A stretch of DNA of 64,000 nucleotides, taken from contig NZ_JAXBME010000014.1 of assembly GCF_033963835.1 (NCBI RefSeq), forward strand, positions 62,001-126,000, given 5' to 3'. This document shows, piece after piece, positions 18,107 through 25,943 of this stretch. Position 1 is the stretch's first letter. Each line of letters begins with the position of its first letter. The notes beneath the pieces are model-generated. The model ran no database searches, had not been told where the DNA came from, and worked only from the letters and a program-made list of their open reading frames with translations. The position numbers and the translations under genes were made by a program. Source of the stretch: Cytobacillus sp. IB215665. Its GTDB lineage: Bacteria > Bacillota > Bacilli > Bacillales > SM2101.

Positions 18107-18895
18107 TCAATCTAATTCCATTGTACCCTTGCCACGTGCTAAAAATTCGGCGTATCGTATAAATAAGACACCAATTAAGAAAAACACACAACCAAGGAAG
18201 AATTCTTCCACCATTAAATGTAATACTTGTGAAGAGTCACTGTGATTGACAAGCAGTTTAGTTGCCTCTACACCTCTAGTAAGGGGAAAGAAGTTAGATA
18301 ACTGATACATCCAATGTGGCATAACTTCACGAGGGTAGTTAGCGCCGCTCAATAATAACAATAGGCTAAAGAGAAGGTTTGATATTAAATGCATAGACGG
18401 TGTCCATAAACAAAAACTGGCGACAATTAGTCCTAAACCACATGCTGCAAATATTGACACTATCCAAACAAATATTAAATACGGAACCATTTCAAATTGT
18501 ATTGTAACATCGAAAAGAATTATCCCTACAATTAAACCTATTAATGCTGTAAAAAGGCCGTTGATAATATGAGCAAATGATCTTGCTATAAATAAACTAG
18601 TTTTGTTTGCAGGGCTTGAAATAACGATTTGTAATGTACCCATTCTTCTGTCAGAAGTAATAACTGACATCATACCGAACACTGAACTCATGACACATAA
18701 TAATAATGAGTTCGAAGCGATAAATCCATCTAATCCCTTTCCGTCATAAACATATTTCACCAATACAGAAAAGAATATTAGTTGACTAATGGGGCTGAGA
18801 ACCATAACAAATAAATATACTTTTGGGTCTAGCCAACCAAATAATGCTTTATAGGATAAAGTCGCATGACGAAAAAATCGTTTTATCATCTCCAT
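18107..18895 (-). CDS. ABC-2 type transporter permease (second permease)
   Basis: 262 residues with six predicted membrane helices and the ABC-2 family layout. Last gene of a three-gene operon; its ATG begins one base after the stop of the preceding permease. With the other permease and the ATPase it should form an exporter; heterodimeric permeases of this kind usually export drugs, lipids or peptides. The exact substrate is unknown. Confidence 0.85.
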   Translation of the reverse strand: MEMIKRFFRHATLSYKALFGWLDPKVYLFVMVLSPISQLIFFSVLVKYVYDGKGLDGFIASNSLLLCVMSSVFGMMSVITSDRRMGTLQIVISSPANKTSLFIARSFAHIINGLFTALIGLIVGIILFDVTIQFEMVPYLIFVWIVSIFAACGLGLIVASFCLWTPSMHLISNLLFSLLLLLSGANYPREVMPHWMYQLSNFFPLTRGVEATKLLVNHSDSSQVLHLMVEEFFLGCVFFLIGVLFIRYAEFLARGKGTMELD

Positions 18896-18896
18896 A

Positions 18897-19688
18897 TTAG
18901 TACACTCCTAGCGTTCCAGCGATTCTTGCCTTTTTATCTACTAATCTATAAAAAATGACAGCTAATGCTAAATAAATGAAGGAAAGAACGATTAGTATAA
19001 TTATTGTTTGCATTATGTCATTGACGATTAATTGATTTCCAGTCACATCACGAAATAGTTCAATAGTCCAAGTCGGTGGAAGAAGCCACGAAATGGGTTG
19101 TATCCAAGCAGGTAATATGGAAATAGGGAACATAAAACCACAAATTAGATAGATTGGATACTCAATGCAGTTCATCAACATTGTTGCTTGCCGTGATAGT
19201 GTGAAAGACATAGCAAGAAAAAACGCAAAAATTGATAAAGAAATGATGTTTAAAAGGAAGCTCCCAAAAAATAACCATATGTAATTAATTTGGATTTGTA
19301 CATCGTACAATACTGTAAGGTAAACAAATGAGATAAACATTGATAAAATTCCCCATATTGTGTTGCCTATTATTTTTCCAATGAGAGTATTTGCAAATGA
19401 TGTTGGAGATGTAAAAATAATTTCTAACGTGCCATACATCCTTTCGCGATTTACATCACTAGCTGATGAAAATACAATGGACGACCATAATGTCATGAAT
19501 CCAGATCCTAAAACGACATAATGAAAAATCTGTTCCGCATCTGAATGACCATAAATTAATATCCCGAGTGTTGCAAAGATAAAAGGTTGAAATAGTATGA
19601 TGAACTGAAACATCGGTCGTACCATTGAAAGCTTCATATGAATACTAATCGTTTTGACGAGTGTTCTGAAAGGTGGTGGTAGACTCAT
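18897..19688 (-). CDS. ABC-2 type transporter permease (first permease)
   Basis: 263 residues, six predicted membrane helices (for example FIILFQPFIFATLGILIYG and IYLICGFMFPISILPAW). Its start overlaps the stop of the ATPase gene by 4 bp (ATGA), so translation is coupled. Companion of the second permease in the same exporter. Confidence 0.87.
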   Translation of the reverse strand: MSLPPPFRTLVKTISIHMKLSMVRPMFQFIILFQPFIFATLGILIYGHSDAEQIFHYVVLGSGFMTLWSSIVFSSASDVNRERMYGTLEIIFTSPTSFANTLIGKIIGNTIWGILSMFISFVYLTVLYDVQIQINYIWLFFGSFLLNIISLSIFAFFLAMSFTLSRQATMLMNCIEYPIYLICGFMFPISILPAWIQPISWLLPPTWTIELFRDVTGNQLIVNDIMQTIIILIVLSFIYLALAVIFYRLVDKKARIAGTLGVY

Positions 19689-20662
19689 GAAGCTTTACCT
19701 CCAACAATTTGTATGTAAACATCTTCTAGTGTAGGCTGATTAATACTTAAGTCAGTAATCATTCCAGTACTTAAAACTTGATACATCTTTGGGATGACTT
19801 CCTGTGGGCTATAAGTTTGGATACGGATATGATAAGTTAACGCCATTTGTTCAATGCTTACCTGTAAAACATTCGGTAACATCTTCAAAGTTTGAATTTC
19901 TTGTGCGGTAGACCCAATGATTTTACATTCTATAACTGATACTTGATCACTAACTTTTTTAAAATTTTCTGGACTATCTAATGCTACGATATTTCCTTCA
20001 TTCACAAATGCGATTCGGTTACATAGCTCATCAGCTTCCATCATGTAATGTGTTGTTAGTAAAACAGTCGTTCCTTCATGATTTAATTGTTTAATGATCG
20101 TTCTTAACTGTTGTGCACTTACTGGATCTAAGCCAATCGTTGGTTCATCGAGAAACAATACCTTAGGGTTATTAATTAATCCACGTGCAATTTGTAATCT
20201 TTGTTTCATCCCTTTTGAAAAGGTTTCAACTCTTCGGTTTGCTACATGAGTTAATCCTACTAAGTCAAGTAACTCGATAATTTTTCTCTTTTGGTCAATT
20301 CTTGGTACGTGATATAAATCTGCAAAATAAGCAAGGTTGTCGTAAGCGCTTAATCGCCAATATAGATTTCTTTCACCACCAAGAATGAAATTTATTTGCG
20401 GTCGTAGTTTTTTGCATTCAGATACAGGGTTGAGACCAAGAATTTTTACATCTCCAGAACTGGGTGTTAATAACGTAGTCAGTATTTTTATCGTGGTCGT
20501 TTTTCCAGCCCCATTTGGTCCTAATAAACCAAATACTTCGCCTTCATTTACATTAAATGATAACCCTCGTAATGCATGAACTTCGTTTCGCTTACGCTTT
20601 AATAACCCTTCCTCTGTTTGAAAAACCCTCTTAAGATCTTGAACTTCAATAATTGCAGTCAT
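19685..20662 (-). CDS. ABC transporter ATP-binding protein (DrrA/NatA-like)
   Basis: 325 residues. Walker A LLGPNGAGKTT, signature TFSKGMKQR, Walker B VLFLDEPTIGLD, H-loop LLTTHYM. A C-terminal extension of about 90 residues follows, as in DrrA-type exporters. First gene of the exporter operon. A palindromic operator-like site lies just upstream (20683-20726), and an ArsR-type regulator gene lies further upstream on the same strand. Confidence 0.9.
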   Translation of the reverse strand: MTAIIEVQDLKRVFQTEEGLLKRKRNEVHALRGLSFNVNEGEVFGLLGPNGAGKTTTIKILTTLLTPSSGDVKILGLNPVSECKKLRPQINFILGGERNLYWRLSAYDNLAYFADLYHVPRIDQKRKIIELLDLVGLTHVANRRVETFSKGMKQRLQIARGLINNPKVLFLDEPTIGLDPVSAQQLRTIIKQLNHEGTTVLLTTHYMMEADELCNRIAFVNEGNIVALDSPENFKKVSDQVSVIECKIIGSTAQEIQTLKMLPNVLQVSIEQMALTYHIRIQTYSPQEVIPKMYQVLSTGMITDLSINQPTLEDVYIQIVGGKAS

Positions 20663-20682
20663 AATTAGATACCTACTCCTTT

Positions 20683-20726
20683 ATATTAGATAATCATCTA
20701 ATATAAATAATATAATCATCTAATAT
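20683..20726 (-). promoter_or_regulatory. Operator-like palindrome upstream of the ABC exporter
   Basis: ATATTAGAT - AATC - ATCTAATAT (20683-20704) is a perfect 9-bp inverted repeat. Its right part recurs directly as ATAATCATCTAATAT at 20712-20726. Size and symmetry suit a winged-helix dimer. The adjacent ArsR-type regulator (21022-22047) is the natural candidate to bind it; this is inference. Confidence 0.6.
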
Positions 20727-20844
20727 AAAGATGCAACTGTTTTTATTCTGCTATGGAATTATCATGCACTTTAGGACCGCTCGTCCTGTGTATCTCCATA
20801 AAAGGTCTCGTTGTATAAAATGTCATTTTACTGTTCAAATTTAA

Positions 20845-20986
20845 GACAATTTTCGTATTTCTTTGAACTAGAAGATAAAAATGCAGTTTTACGGAACAGT
20901 TATCGTTTTATAGAAGAAAGTACCTCATGAAAACTAGTTGTATACGTCTTTATTTTTTATACGAAAAACATCATGTAAAAACAGTC
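20845..20986 (-). repeat. MITE-like repeat copy (reverse, diverged)
   Basis: Reverse copy: AATTTTCGTATTTCTTTGAA at the right end, then AGTTGTATACGTCTTTATTT and TATACGAAAAACATCATG, ending AAAAACAGTC. It lies between the regulator's terminator and the exporter's operator. Confidence 0.65.
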
Positions 20987-20992
20987 AAAATA

Positions 20993-21023
20993 AAAAAGCC
21001 AAGAGTGTAATCACTCTTGACTT
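20993..21023 (-). terminator. Intrinsic terminator of the ArsR-type regulator gene
   Basis: On the minus strand AGTCAAGAGTG / CACTCTTGGCT followed by TTTTTT. The stem overlaps the end of the regulator gene, so regulator and exporter are separate transcripts. Confidence 0.88.
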
Positions 21024-22047
21024 ATCGTTTAATAAATTTGTTTAAGTCATCCATGAAGGAATCAAAATGCTCTTGATTTAATGAAAAGTACTTTATATTA
21101 CCAATTTTTTCTTCTATAATAAATCCAGCTTTTTTCAATATTTCTAAATGATGTGATATTGTGGCAGTAGTTACACCTATATACTGAGCAAGTTTGGCTC
21201 CGTATTCTTTACGACCTTGTAACAATCTTAATATCATTAACCGATTACTGTCTGAAAGTGATTTAAGTTGTTTTTCTAATAATTTACTATCATTAATAAT
21301 ATCTCTTGTCGTATCGCTACATCCATAAATAATTAAGCAAGTATGATCGTTAAAAATTCTTATTTTATGTGGCGTCATGTAAAACGATGGAATAAATAAA
21401 AAAGACTCATAGTTACTTAATCGTTTGAAGGGTTTCCCCATTATGTATTGTGCTAATGGCAATGGTTTCATTTTCTTTGATTTTACCGAATTGATAGATG
21501 AAGTGAACAGTACTTCATGCTCAGTTATCTTTGTAGTAAAAATAGTTGTACTGTATACATCAACGATTAATTTACAAATCTCATCACGGTAGAACTCAAT
21601 ATTCATAAAAAACTGTTTATTAAAGGATTCATTATCCTCAAACATCTCAGGAATACATTCAGTAAAATGTGTGGTGTTTGCAGGATTATTTAACGCATCG
21701 TAAATTTGTGATTCACTAAGTGATTCGCCAAAAAAGTGGTATAGAAAGTCTTCATTACTTAGATGGGTTAGTTGTTGTACAAAATAATGTACGTCATTAT
21801 AGACTGGACAAGGTAGTAAAAAATTTAATAACTGCATTAAGTCCCAAGTTGTATTCTCTTTCCACTCATTAACGAATTGAAGCGAGTCTTCACCAAGTTC
21901 TCTCTTTAATTTATTGTGGTCTTCTTCGAATGTGGTGTGATGTGCTGGTTGAATAAAGCTAGTTAATAATCCCACGCACTCAACGACTGGTGAAGAAAAA
22001 TGATCAACAGCTATTGGATTGTTATTTTCATTTTGTTCAAATGCCAT
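21022..22047 (-). CDS. Large ArsR-type regulator next to the ABC exporter
   Basis: 341 residues. An N-terminal domain of about 250 residues of unknown fold precedes a C-terminal ArsR winged helix (LKSLSDSNRLMILRLLQGRK, then GVTTATISHHLEILKKAGFI). This N-terminal-sensor, C-terminal-HTH layout recurs in bacilli beside ABC-2 exporters. The likely role is to repress or activate the exporter operon through the palindrome at 20683-20726. ATG start with GAGGTCATTAA upstream. Confidence 0.8.
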   Translation of the reverse strand: MAFEQNENNNPIAVDHFSSPVVECVGLLTSFIQPAHHTTFEEDHNKLKRELGEDSLQFVNEWKENTTWDLMQLLNFLLPCPVYNDVHYFVQQLTHLSNEDFLYHFFGESLSESQIYDALNNPANTTHFTECIPEMFEDNESFNKQFFMNIEFYRDEICKLIVDVYSTTIFTTKITEHEVLFTSSINSVKSKKMKPLPLAQYIMGKPFKRLSNYESFLFIPSFYMTPHKIRIFNDHTCLIIYGCSDTTRDIINDSKLLEKQLKSLSDSNRLMILRLLQGRKEYGAKLAQYIGVTTATISHHLEILKKAGFIIEEKIGNIKYFSLNQEHFDSFMDDLNKFIKR

Positions 22048-22554
22048 TTAATGACCTCACAGTATGATTTGTTAATATACTCTTAACATAAATATTCATC
22101 TTATAAATGTCAAATAAAACTCTAGTAAGTCAAAGATAGATATGATTCATGAAAGTAGAAGGATGATCACTAGCTTTTCTAAGGAAAAAAGTTGAACATT
22201 TGAGTAATGCATGAGCAGAATTATCAAATGAAAAGATCATACAAATTAACTTGTTACATACTGGATTGTGATATCTACTATTGTTAATTTTATTGAATTA
22301 GGGTAAGTTGATTAAGTTATAATATACCAATAATAGAATTTATTGTTATATTCGTAGTATCATAGTTATTAATCTACGTTCTTCACCTTTATGCCATTAT
22401 TCACAATAAAACTTCAGAAGATGATTATGGTCCAAAAATTAGTTTAAGTGAAGGAATGAGTGAAAATTGAATAATCTTTATTTAGAAAAATTTGTTTACA
22501 GGTGTCACAAAATGAACTTTCAAACGACTTATTAAGTATAAACAGGAAAAGAAG
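22048..22554. other. Gene-free stretch upstream of the sigma gene
   Basis: AT-rich, without a gene I can support. The last 50 bp contain TGAACTTTC (22512-22520), which resembles an ECF -35 element, but no convincing -10 partner; an autoregulatory promoter is possible but weakly supported. Confidence 0.3.
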
Positions 22555-22566
22555 GTGATGATGGGA

Positions 22567-23094
22567 TTGAACGAAGATAAGCAGCAACTTGTAATGGGTT
22601 GGTACGAAAAATATTATGATGACGTGTACCGCTTTATTTTCTTTATGCTTGGTGATAAACAATGCTGTGAAGATCTAGTTCATGACACATTCGTGCGTGC
22701 GTATATTTCATATGACAAATTTGGTAACCGCTCGAATATAAAAACATGGTTGTTCAGCATTTCCAAGCATTTGGTAATTGATGAAATTCGCAAACGAAAG
22801 AGAAGAAGGCTTGTTTCGGTTGTTAAAGAAATTCCTTCACCTATTAATATCGAACAGTATATTGAAAATAAAGAAGCGGTCATGCAATTAATGGAGTCTA
22901 TTCAAAAGTTAAAACCAAATTACCGACTAGTAATTATTTTAAAGAAAGTGGAGGAGTGTTCAACAAGAGAAATTGCAGAAAGTCTTGGCTGGTCCGAAGC
23001 AAAAGTACGTAAAACATTGTCAAGAGCATTGCAATCACTTAAAAAAATGAAAGGAATCGAAGAGGGAGGCGGCCGTATTGAACAAACATTTTGA
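22567..23094 (+). CDS. ECF-type RNA polymerase sigma factor
   Basis: 175 residues. Sigma region 2 is in residues about 10-75 (DKQCCEDLVHDTFVRAYISY, then TWLFSISKHLVIDEIRKRKR). Region 4 is near the C-terminus (STREIAESLGWSEAKVRKTL). I choose the TTG at 22567, because AAGGTG (22552-22557) sits 9 nt upstream; nearer ATG codons overlap the ribosome binding site. The next gene overlaps its end and encodes a membrane-anchored partner, so this is an ECF sigma/anti-sigma pair. Confidence 0.88.
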   Translation: MNEDKQQLVMGWYEKYYDDVYRFIFFMLGDKQCCEDLVHDTFVRAYISYDKFGNRSNIKTWLFSISKHLVIDEIRKRKRRRLVSVVKEIPSPINIEQYIENKEAVMQLMESIQKLKPNYRLVIILKKVEECSTREIAESLGWSEAKVRKTLSRALQSLKKMKGIEEGGGRIEQTF

Positions 23095-23989
23095 CGACCA
23101 ATGGAAGCTGCTCCAACAAATTGGACCAACGAAAAATCAAAAAGATAAGATGCGAACAAGGCTTTTGAAATCAATTCAAGATCATCAGGTTGTCCACACG
23201 CCTAGACGGCCATTTCTATTGAAAAATTTCATAGCTATCACAATCCTACTATTGATTTGTGGAAGTTTTTTATGGCTAATTCTACAAGAAAGTGCACAGC
23301 CAAGAACGGCATATGAAGAATCATTCGAGTATAATCAGCTCAGCTGGATGTTAACAGATGTCTATCCCGAAAAAACTGGTGACGATATCCTTCTTTATAG
23401 GAAAGATGATCCAGTTGAAGTAGGGACTGTGACAGAAGTTTCTGAAAAGGAGAAACAAGAGTTGGTTAACTCATTACCAATGTTTGTGGAAGAAGCGCTT
23501 GAGAATTTTCCTTATCCTATGACTATGTATATTGAGCATGTTAAGATGATGGATGTTGCGTTACGGTATCACTTCTTTGTTGCATTTACCGATGAGAATT
23601 GGGTTCACATTACATTTGATTACCCAAAGCTTGAATATGCTGAAATTTTTCAAGCAATGTCCACCTTGGAGCTTAAAGGAAAAGAACCATATGTTCATAA
23701 TGAACAGCTCTATGTCACACACGGTTATGATGACTTGTTGTACCCTGCGGGATTAGAGCCGGTTTCCATTTCTCGTGAGCAAGAACATTATTACTGGCCA
23801 AATGCTTCGAATAAAATCTATTCTGACTACGTAGATAAAATTGTTAATGGATCAGGAGATTGGCAGTTTCGATCTGTTAACGGGCTTACTTATACATTTG
23901 TTGATGGAAGATTTGATACTGAATTATCAATCACTTTAGATGGTAAAGAAATAGCATATGAGTTTGTTTATCATGATCAAGACGAGTAG
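23078..23989 (+). CDS. Membrane-anchored anti-sigma-like protein
   Basis: 303 residues. A cytosolic N-terminus of about 47 residues, one membrane helix (NFIAITILLLICGSFLWLIL), then about 230 residues outside. It overlaps the sigma gene by 17 bp, with a TTG start after GGGAGGCGG, so the two are translationally coupled. The topology is that of ECF anti-sigma factors, but no zinc ZAS motif (HxxxCxxC) is present. The extracellular domain is not recognised. Confidence 0.7.
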   Translation: MNKHFDDQWKLLQQIGPTKNQKDKMRTRLLKSIQDHQVVHTPRRPFLLKNFIAITILLLICGSFLWLILQESAQPRTAYEESFEYNQLSWMLTDVYPEKTGDDILLYRKDDPVEVGTVTEVSEKEKQELVNSLPMFVEEALENFPYPMTMYIEHVKMMDVALRYHFFVAFTDENWVHITFDYPKLEYAEIFQAMSTLELKGKEPYVHNEQLYVTHGYDDLLYPAGLEPVSISREQEHYYWPNASNKIYSDYVDKIVNGSGDWQFRSVNGLTYTFVDGRFDTELSITLDGKEIAYEFVYHDQDE

Positions 23990-24133
23990 CTAACGGAAAG
24001 CTTGTTATTAATGAAAATAAATTAACATAGCTAGACTTAATACTGTGCAATTGGAAAATTTATTGAAATATACCTTTTAAATAATAGTTGTTTCAATTAT
24101 AATAAATATAATCTTTCAAACGGGGTGAATGAA

Positions 24134-24163
24134 ATGTCTTATCGTATTGTTCGAAGTAATTAG
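24134..24163 (+). CDS. Nine-residue leader peptide upstream of the methyltransferase
   Basis: ATG TCT TAT CGT ATT GTT CGA AGT AAT TAG encodes MSYRIVRSN, with CGGGGTG 7 nt upstream and a TATAAT at 24107-24112. The last base of its stop codon is the first base of the three-way-junction RNA that follows. The arrangement fits a regulatory ORF whose translation state changes downstream RNA folding. Confidence 0.5.
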   Translation: MSYRIVRSN

Positions 24164-24227
24164 TTTTCGGGCTGGGCAAAAACGCGTACCAGCCATCAAG
24201 GGTGAAGTCTGCCCTTTTGTCGAAAAC
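24163..24227 (+). ncRNA. Three-way-junction leader RNA (candidate attenuator sensor)
   Basis: P1 GTTTTCG 24163-24169 with CGAAAAC 24221-24227 (7 bp). P2 GGCTGG 24170-24175 with CCAGCC 24189-24194 (6 bp, 13-nt loop GCAAAAACGCGTA). P3 AAGGG 24198-24202 with CCCTT 24212-24216. Junction strands are 0, 3 and 4 nt. All stems are perfect. The P3 region (AGTCTGCCCTT, 24207-24216 area) resembles the 3' arm of the terminator that follows, so the two could compete. It does not match the conserved core of purine, TPP, SAM, THF or c-di-GMP riboswitches as I know them. Confidence 0.6.
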
Positions 24228-24271
24228 GAAATCTTTGAACAGTGTCGAGAGTCATTAAATACTTTTTAAAG

Positions 24272-24320
24272 CCAAGGCACTGGACTGTTTTTTGAGTAAG
24301 TCTATGAGCCTTGGTTTTTT
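24272..24320 (+). terminator. Terminator/attenuator ahead of the methyltransferase
   Basis: CCAAGGC (24272-24278) with GCCTTGG (24308-24314), plus an inner TGGACT / AGTCTA stem, followed by TTTTTT. It lies between the leader ORF and the methyltransferase start at 24346, so read-through is needed to express the gene: a classic attenuator position. Confidence 0.85.
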
Positions 24321-24345
24321 ATATTTGAAAGGTGGATTTATAAAA

Positions 24346-25095
24346 ATGAATGAATTAGAATATAAAGATTTTTATGACAAAGTTGGAAAAGTAAATGGTT
24401 GGGATTTTAGTAAATTGAAGTCCACTTCAGAAGGAGTAAAATGGCATTTTTATGATGAAGTAGTGAAAAGGTGCAAACGTTCTGATGTATTGCTTGATAT
24501 TGGTACAGGTGGCGGAGAAAATGTGTTGGAAATTGCTCGTTCAGCAAATTTCTTGGTTGGAGTAGATATATCTAGTGGAATGATGGAAACAGCTCAAGCA
24601 AATCTTGCGAAATCAAATGTTTCAAATGTACGGTTTTGTCAATTACCATCGGATAATTTACAATTTCCTGCAGAGTTTTTTGATATCGTTTCATGCTGTC
24701 ATGCCCCATTTAATGCAAAGGAAATTTCAAAGGTATTAAAGAAAGGCGGAATTTTTTTAACACAACAAGTCAGTGAGGGTGACAAACTAAATTTAAAAAC
24801 AGCATTTGGTCGCGGACAATCGTTTGGAGAAGAGGATGGAACATTACAAGAAAGCTATGTACAAGAATTAATCAAAGCAGGTTTTTCAAATGTCCAAACC
24901 TTCGATGAAAATGCTTTTGTTTATTACGAAAGACCAGAAGACCTTATTTTTCTGTTAAAGCATACACCTATTATTCCTAGATTTGGAGAGGAAAAGCAAG
25001 ACTTAGACATATTGAAGGACTTTATAAAACAAAATAATACTAGTAAAGGAATTTGTTCGAATTCTAAACGATTCCTTATAATAGCAACTAAATGA
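24346..25095 (+). CDS. Class I SAM-dependent methyltransferase
   Basis: 249 residues. SAM-binding motif I VLLDIGTGGGENVLEIA (about 48-64), then motif II region LVGVDISSGMM and the post-motif FDIVSCCHAPFN. The substrate is not evident. The ATG at 24346 is set by AAAGGTGG 10 nt upstream; a longer in-frame start at 24292 lies inside the terminator and is rejected. The leader ORF, junction RNA and terminator upstream suggest induction by translation stress, which would suit an rRNA- or drug-modifying enzyme, but this is inference. Confidence 0.82.
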   Translation: MNELEYKDFYDKVGKVNGWDFSKLKSTSEGVKWHFYDEVVKRCKRSDVLLDIGTGGGENVLEIARSANFLVGVDISSGMMETAQANLAKSNVSNVRFCQLPSDNLQFPAEFFDIVSCCHAPFNAKEISKVLKKGGIFLTQQVSEGDKLNLKTAFGRGQSFGEEDGTLQESYVQELIKAGFSNVQTFDENAFVYYERPEDLIFLLKHTPIIPRFGEEKQDLDILKDFIKQNNTSKGICSNSKRFLIIATK

Positions 25096-25943
25096 TAGAA
25101 TAGAATTTTATAACTAAACACAAATTCATTCTGAGATAAATTATGCTGCCTATTACCTATGAGCAGCTTACTACTTATTGAAAGATCGCTGTTCAAGAGT
25201 GAATCTCCATATTCAGGGAAGGGTACAAACCTTAATCGAATATGGAGGCTTTTCATGTGAACATTTTGTTGACAAGTATCCGAACTTGATTCTTTAATGA
25301 TAAATCCCAATATGTCGTTCACAAATTACATATTGGGATTCAATTATGCAATCGGTCGCTAAGTTAAGCCTATTATTTTATTTGAATAATATAGTTCATA
25401 TTTTATAAGGTCTCCTTCTATAACCTCTTATAGTCTTCTGAATGAATTCTGTCAATTCACTTCTTATACTTAAACTATTCTTTCAAACTATGTTAGTTCA
25501 AAATGATAACTTATCAAAATTTTACTGTTATAGTAATTTTTATACTTAATGATGCAACTTATACGTCATATCATTCGTCAAACAATATGAGAAGTTTTAT
25601 AAAAAAGGGGGGAGTATCAGTAAATTTTTACGAATTTGTATCATCATCATTTAGATAAACTCAGGGTTGGTCAATTTAAAAATATAATAGTAAAGGTACA
25701 CGAATGAGAGAGTGGGATAACACTAAATCGTGGCCCCCTTCTTAGAACAACATAGGCATAAAAGTAAAAAGAAATAAGATATAAAAGTCATAAGTGATTG
25801 TAACTATCTTAACTAGTGGATACATTCAACGGGTTTTAAATTCAACGCAGTGTTTTGTTCGTATTGTTGAATGGGCTTTTAGAGTAAATTATCCCTTTTA
25901 TGAATTTGATAATAATGGAAAAATAACTATAGTAGGTGCATGG
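25096..25943. other. Long gene-free stretch with two inverted repeats
   Basis: CTCCATATTC / GAATATGGAG (25205-25247) is a possible weak terminator for the methyltransferase. AATCCCAATATGT (25303-25315) with ACATATTGGGATT (25328-25340) is a perfect 13-bp inverted repeat with a 12-nt spacer and no T-tract. From 25341 to the PBP start nothing convincing is seen; a frame running into the PBP gene from 25794 lacks a start signal. Confidence 0.5.

Noticed and set aside
24163-24227. Known riboswitch (purine, TPP, THF, SAM, c-di-GMP)
   Set aside because: The three-way junction lacks the conserved cores of these classes as I know them; left as an unassigned structured leader.
24292-24345. N-terminal extension of the methyltransferase
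   Set aside because: It would start inside the terminator hairpin; the ATG at 24346 has the ribosome binding site.
25794-25943. 50-residue extension at the start of the class B PBP
   Set aside because: No ribosome binding site, not membrane-like, and it would bury the normal basic tail plus anchor.
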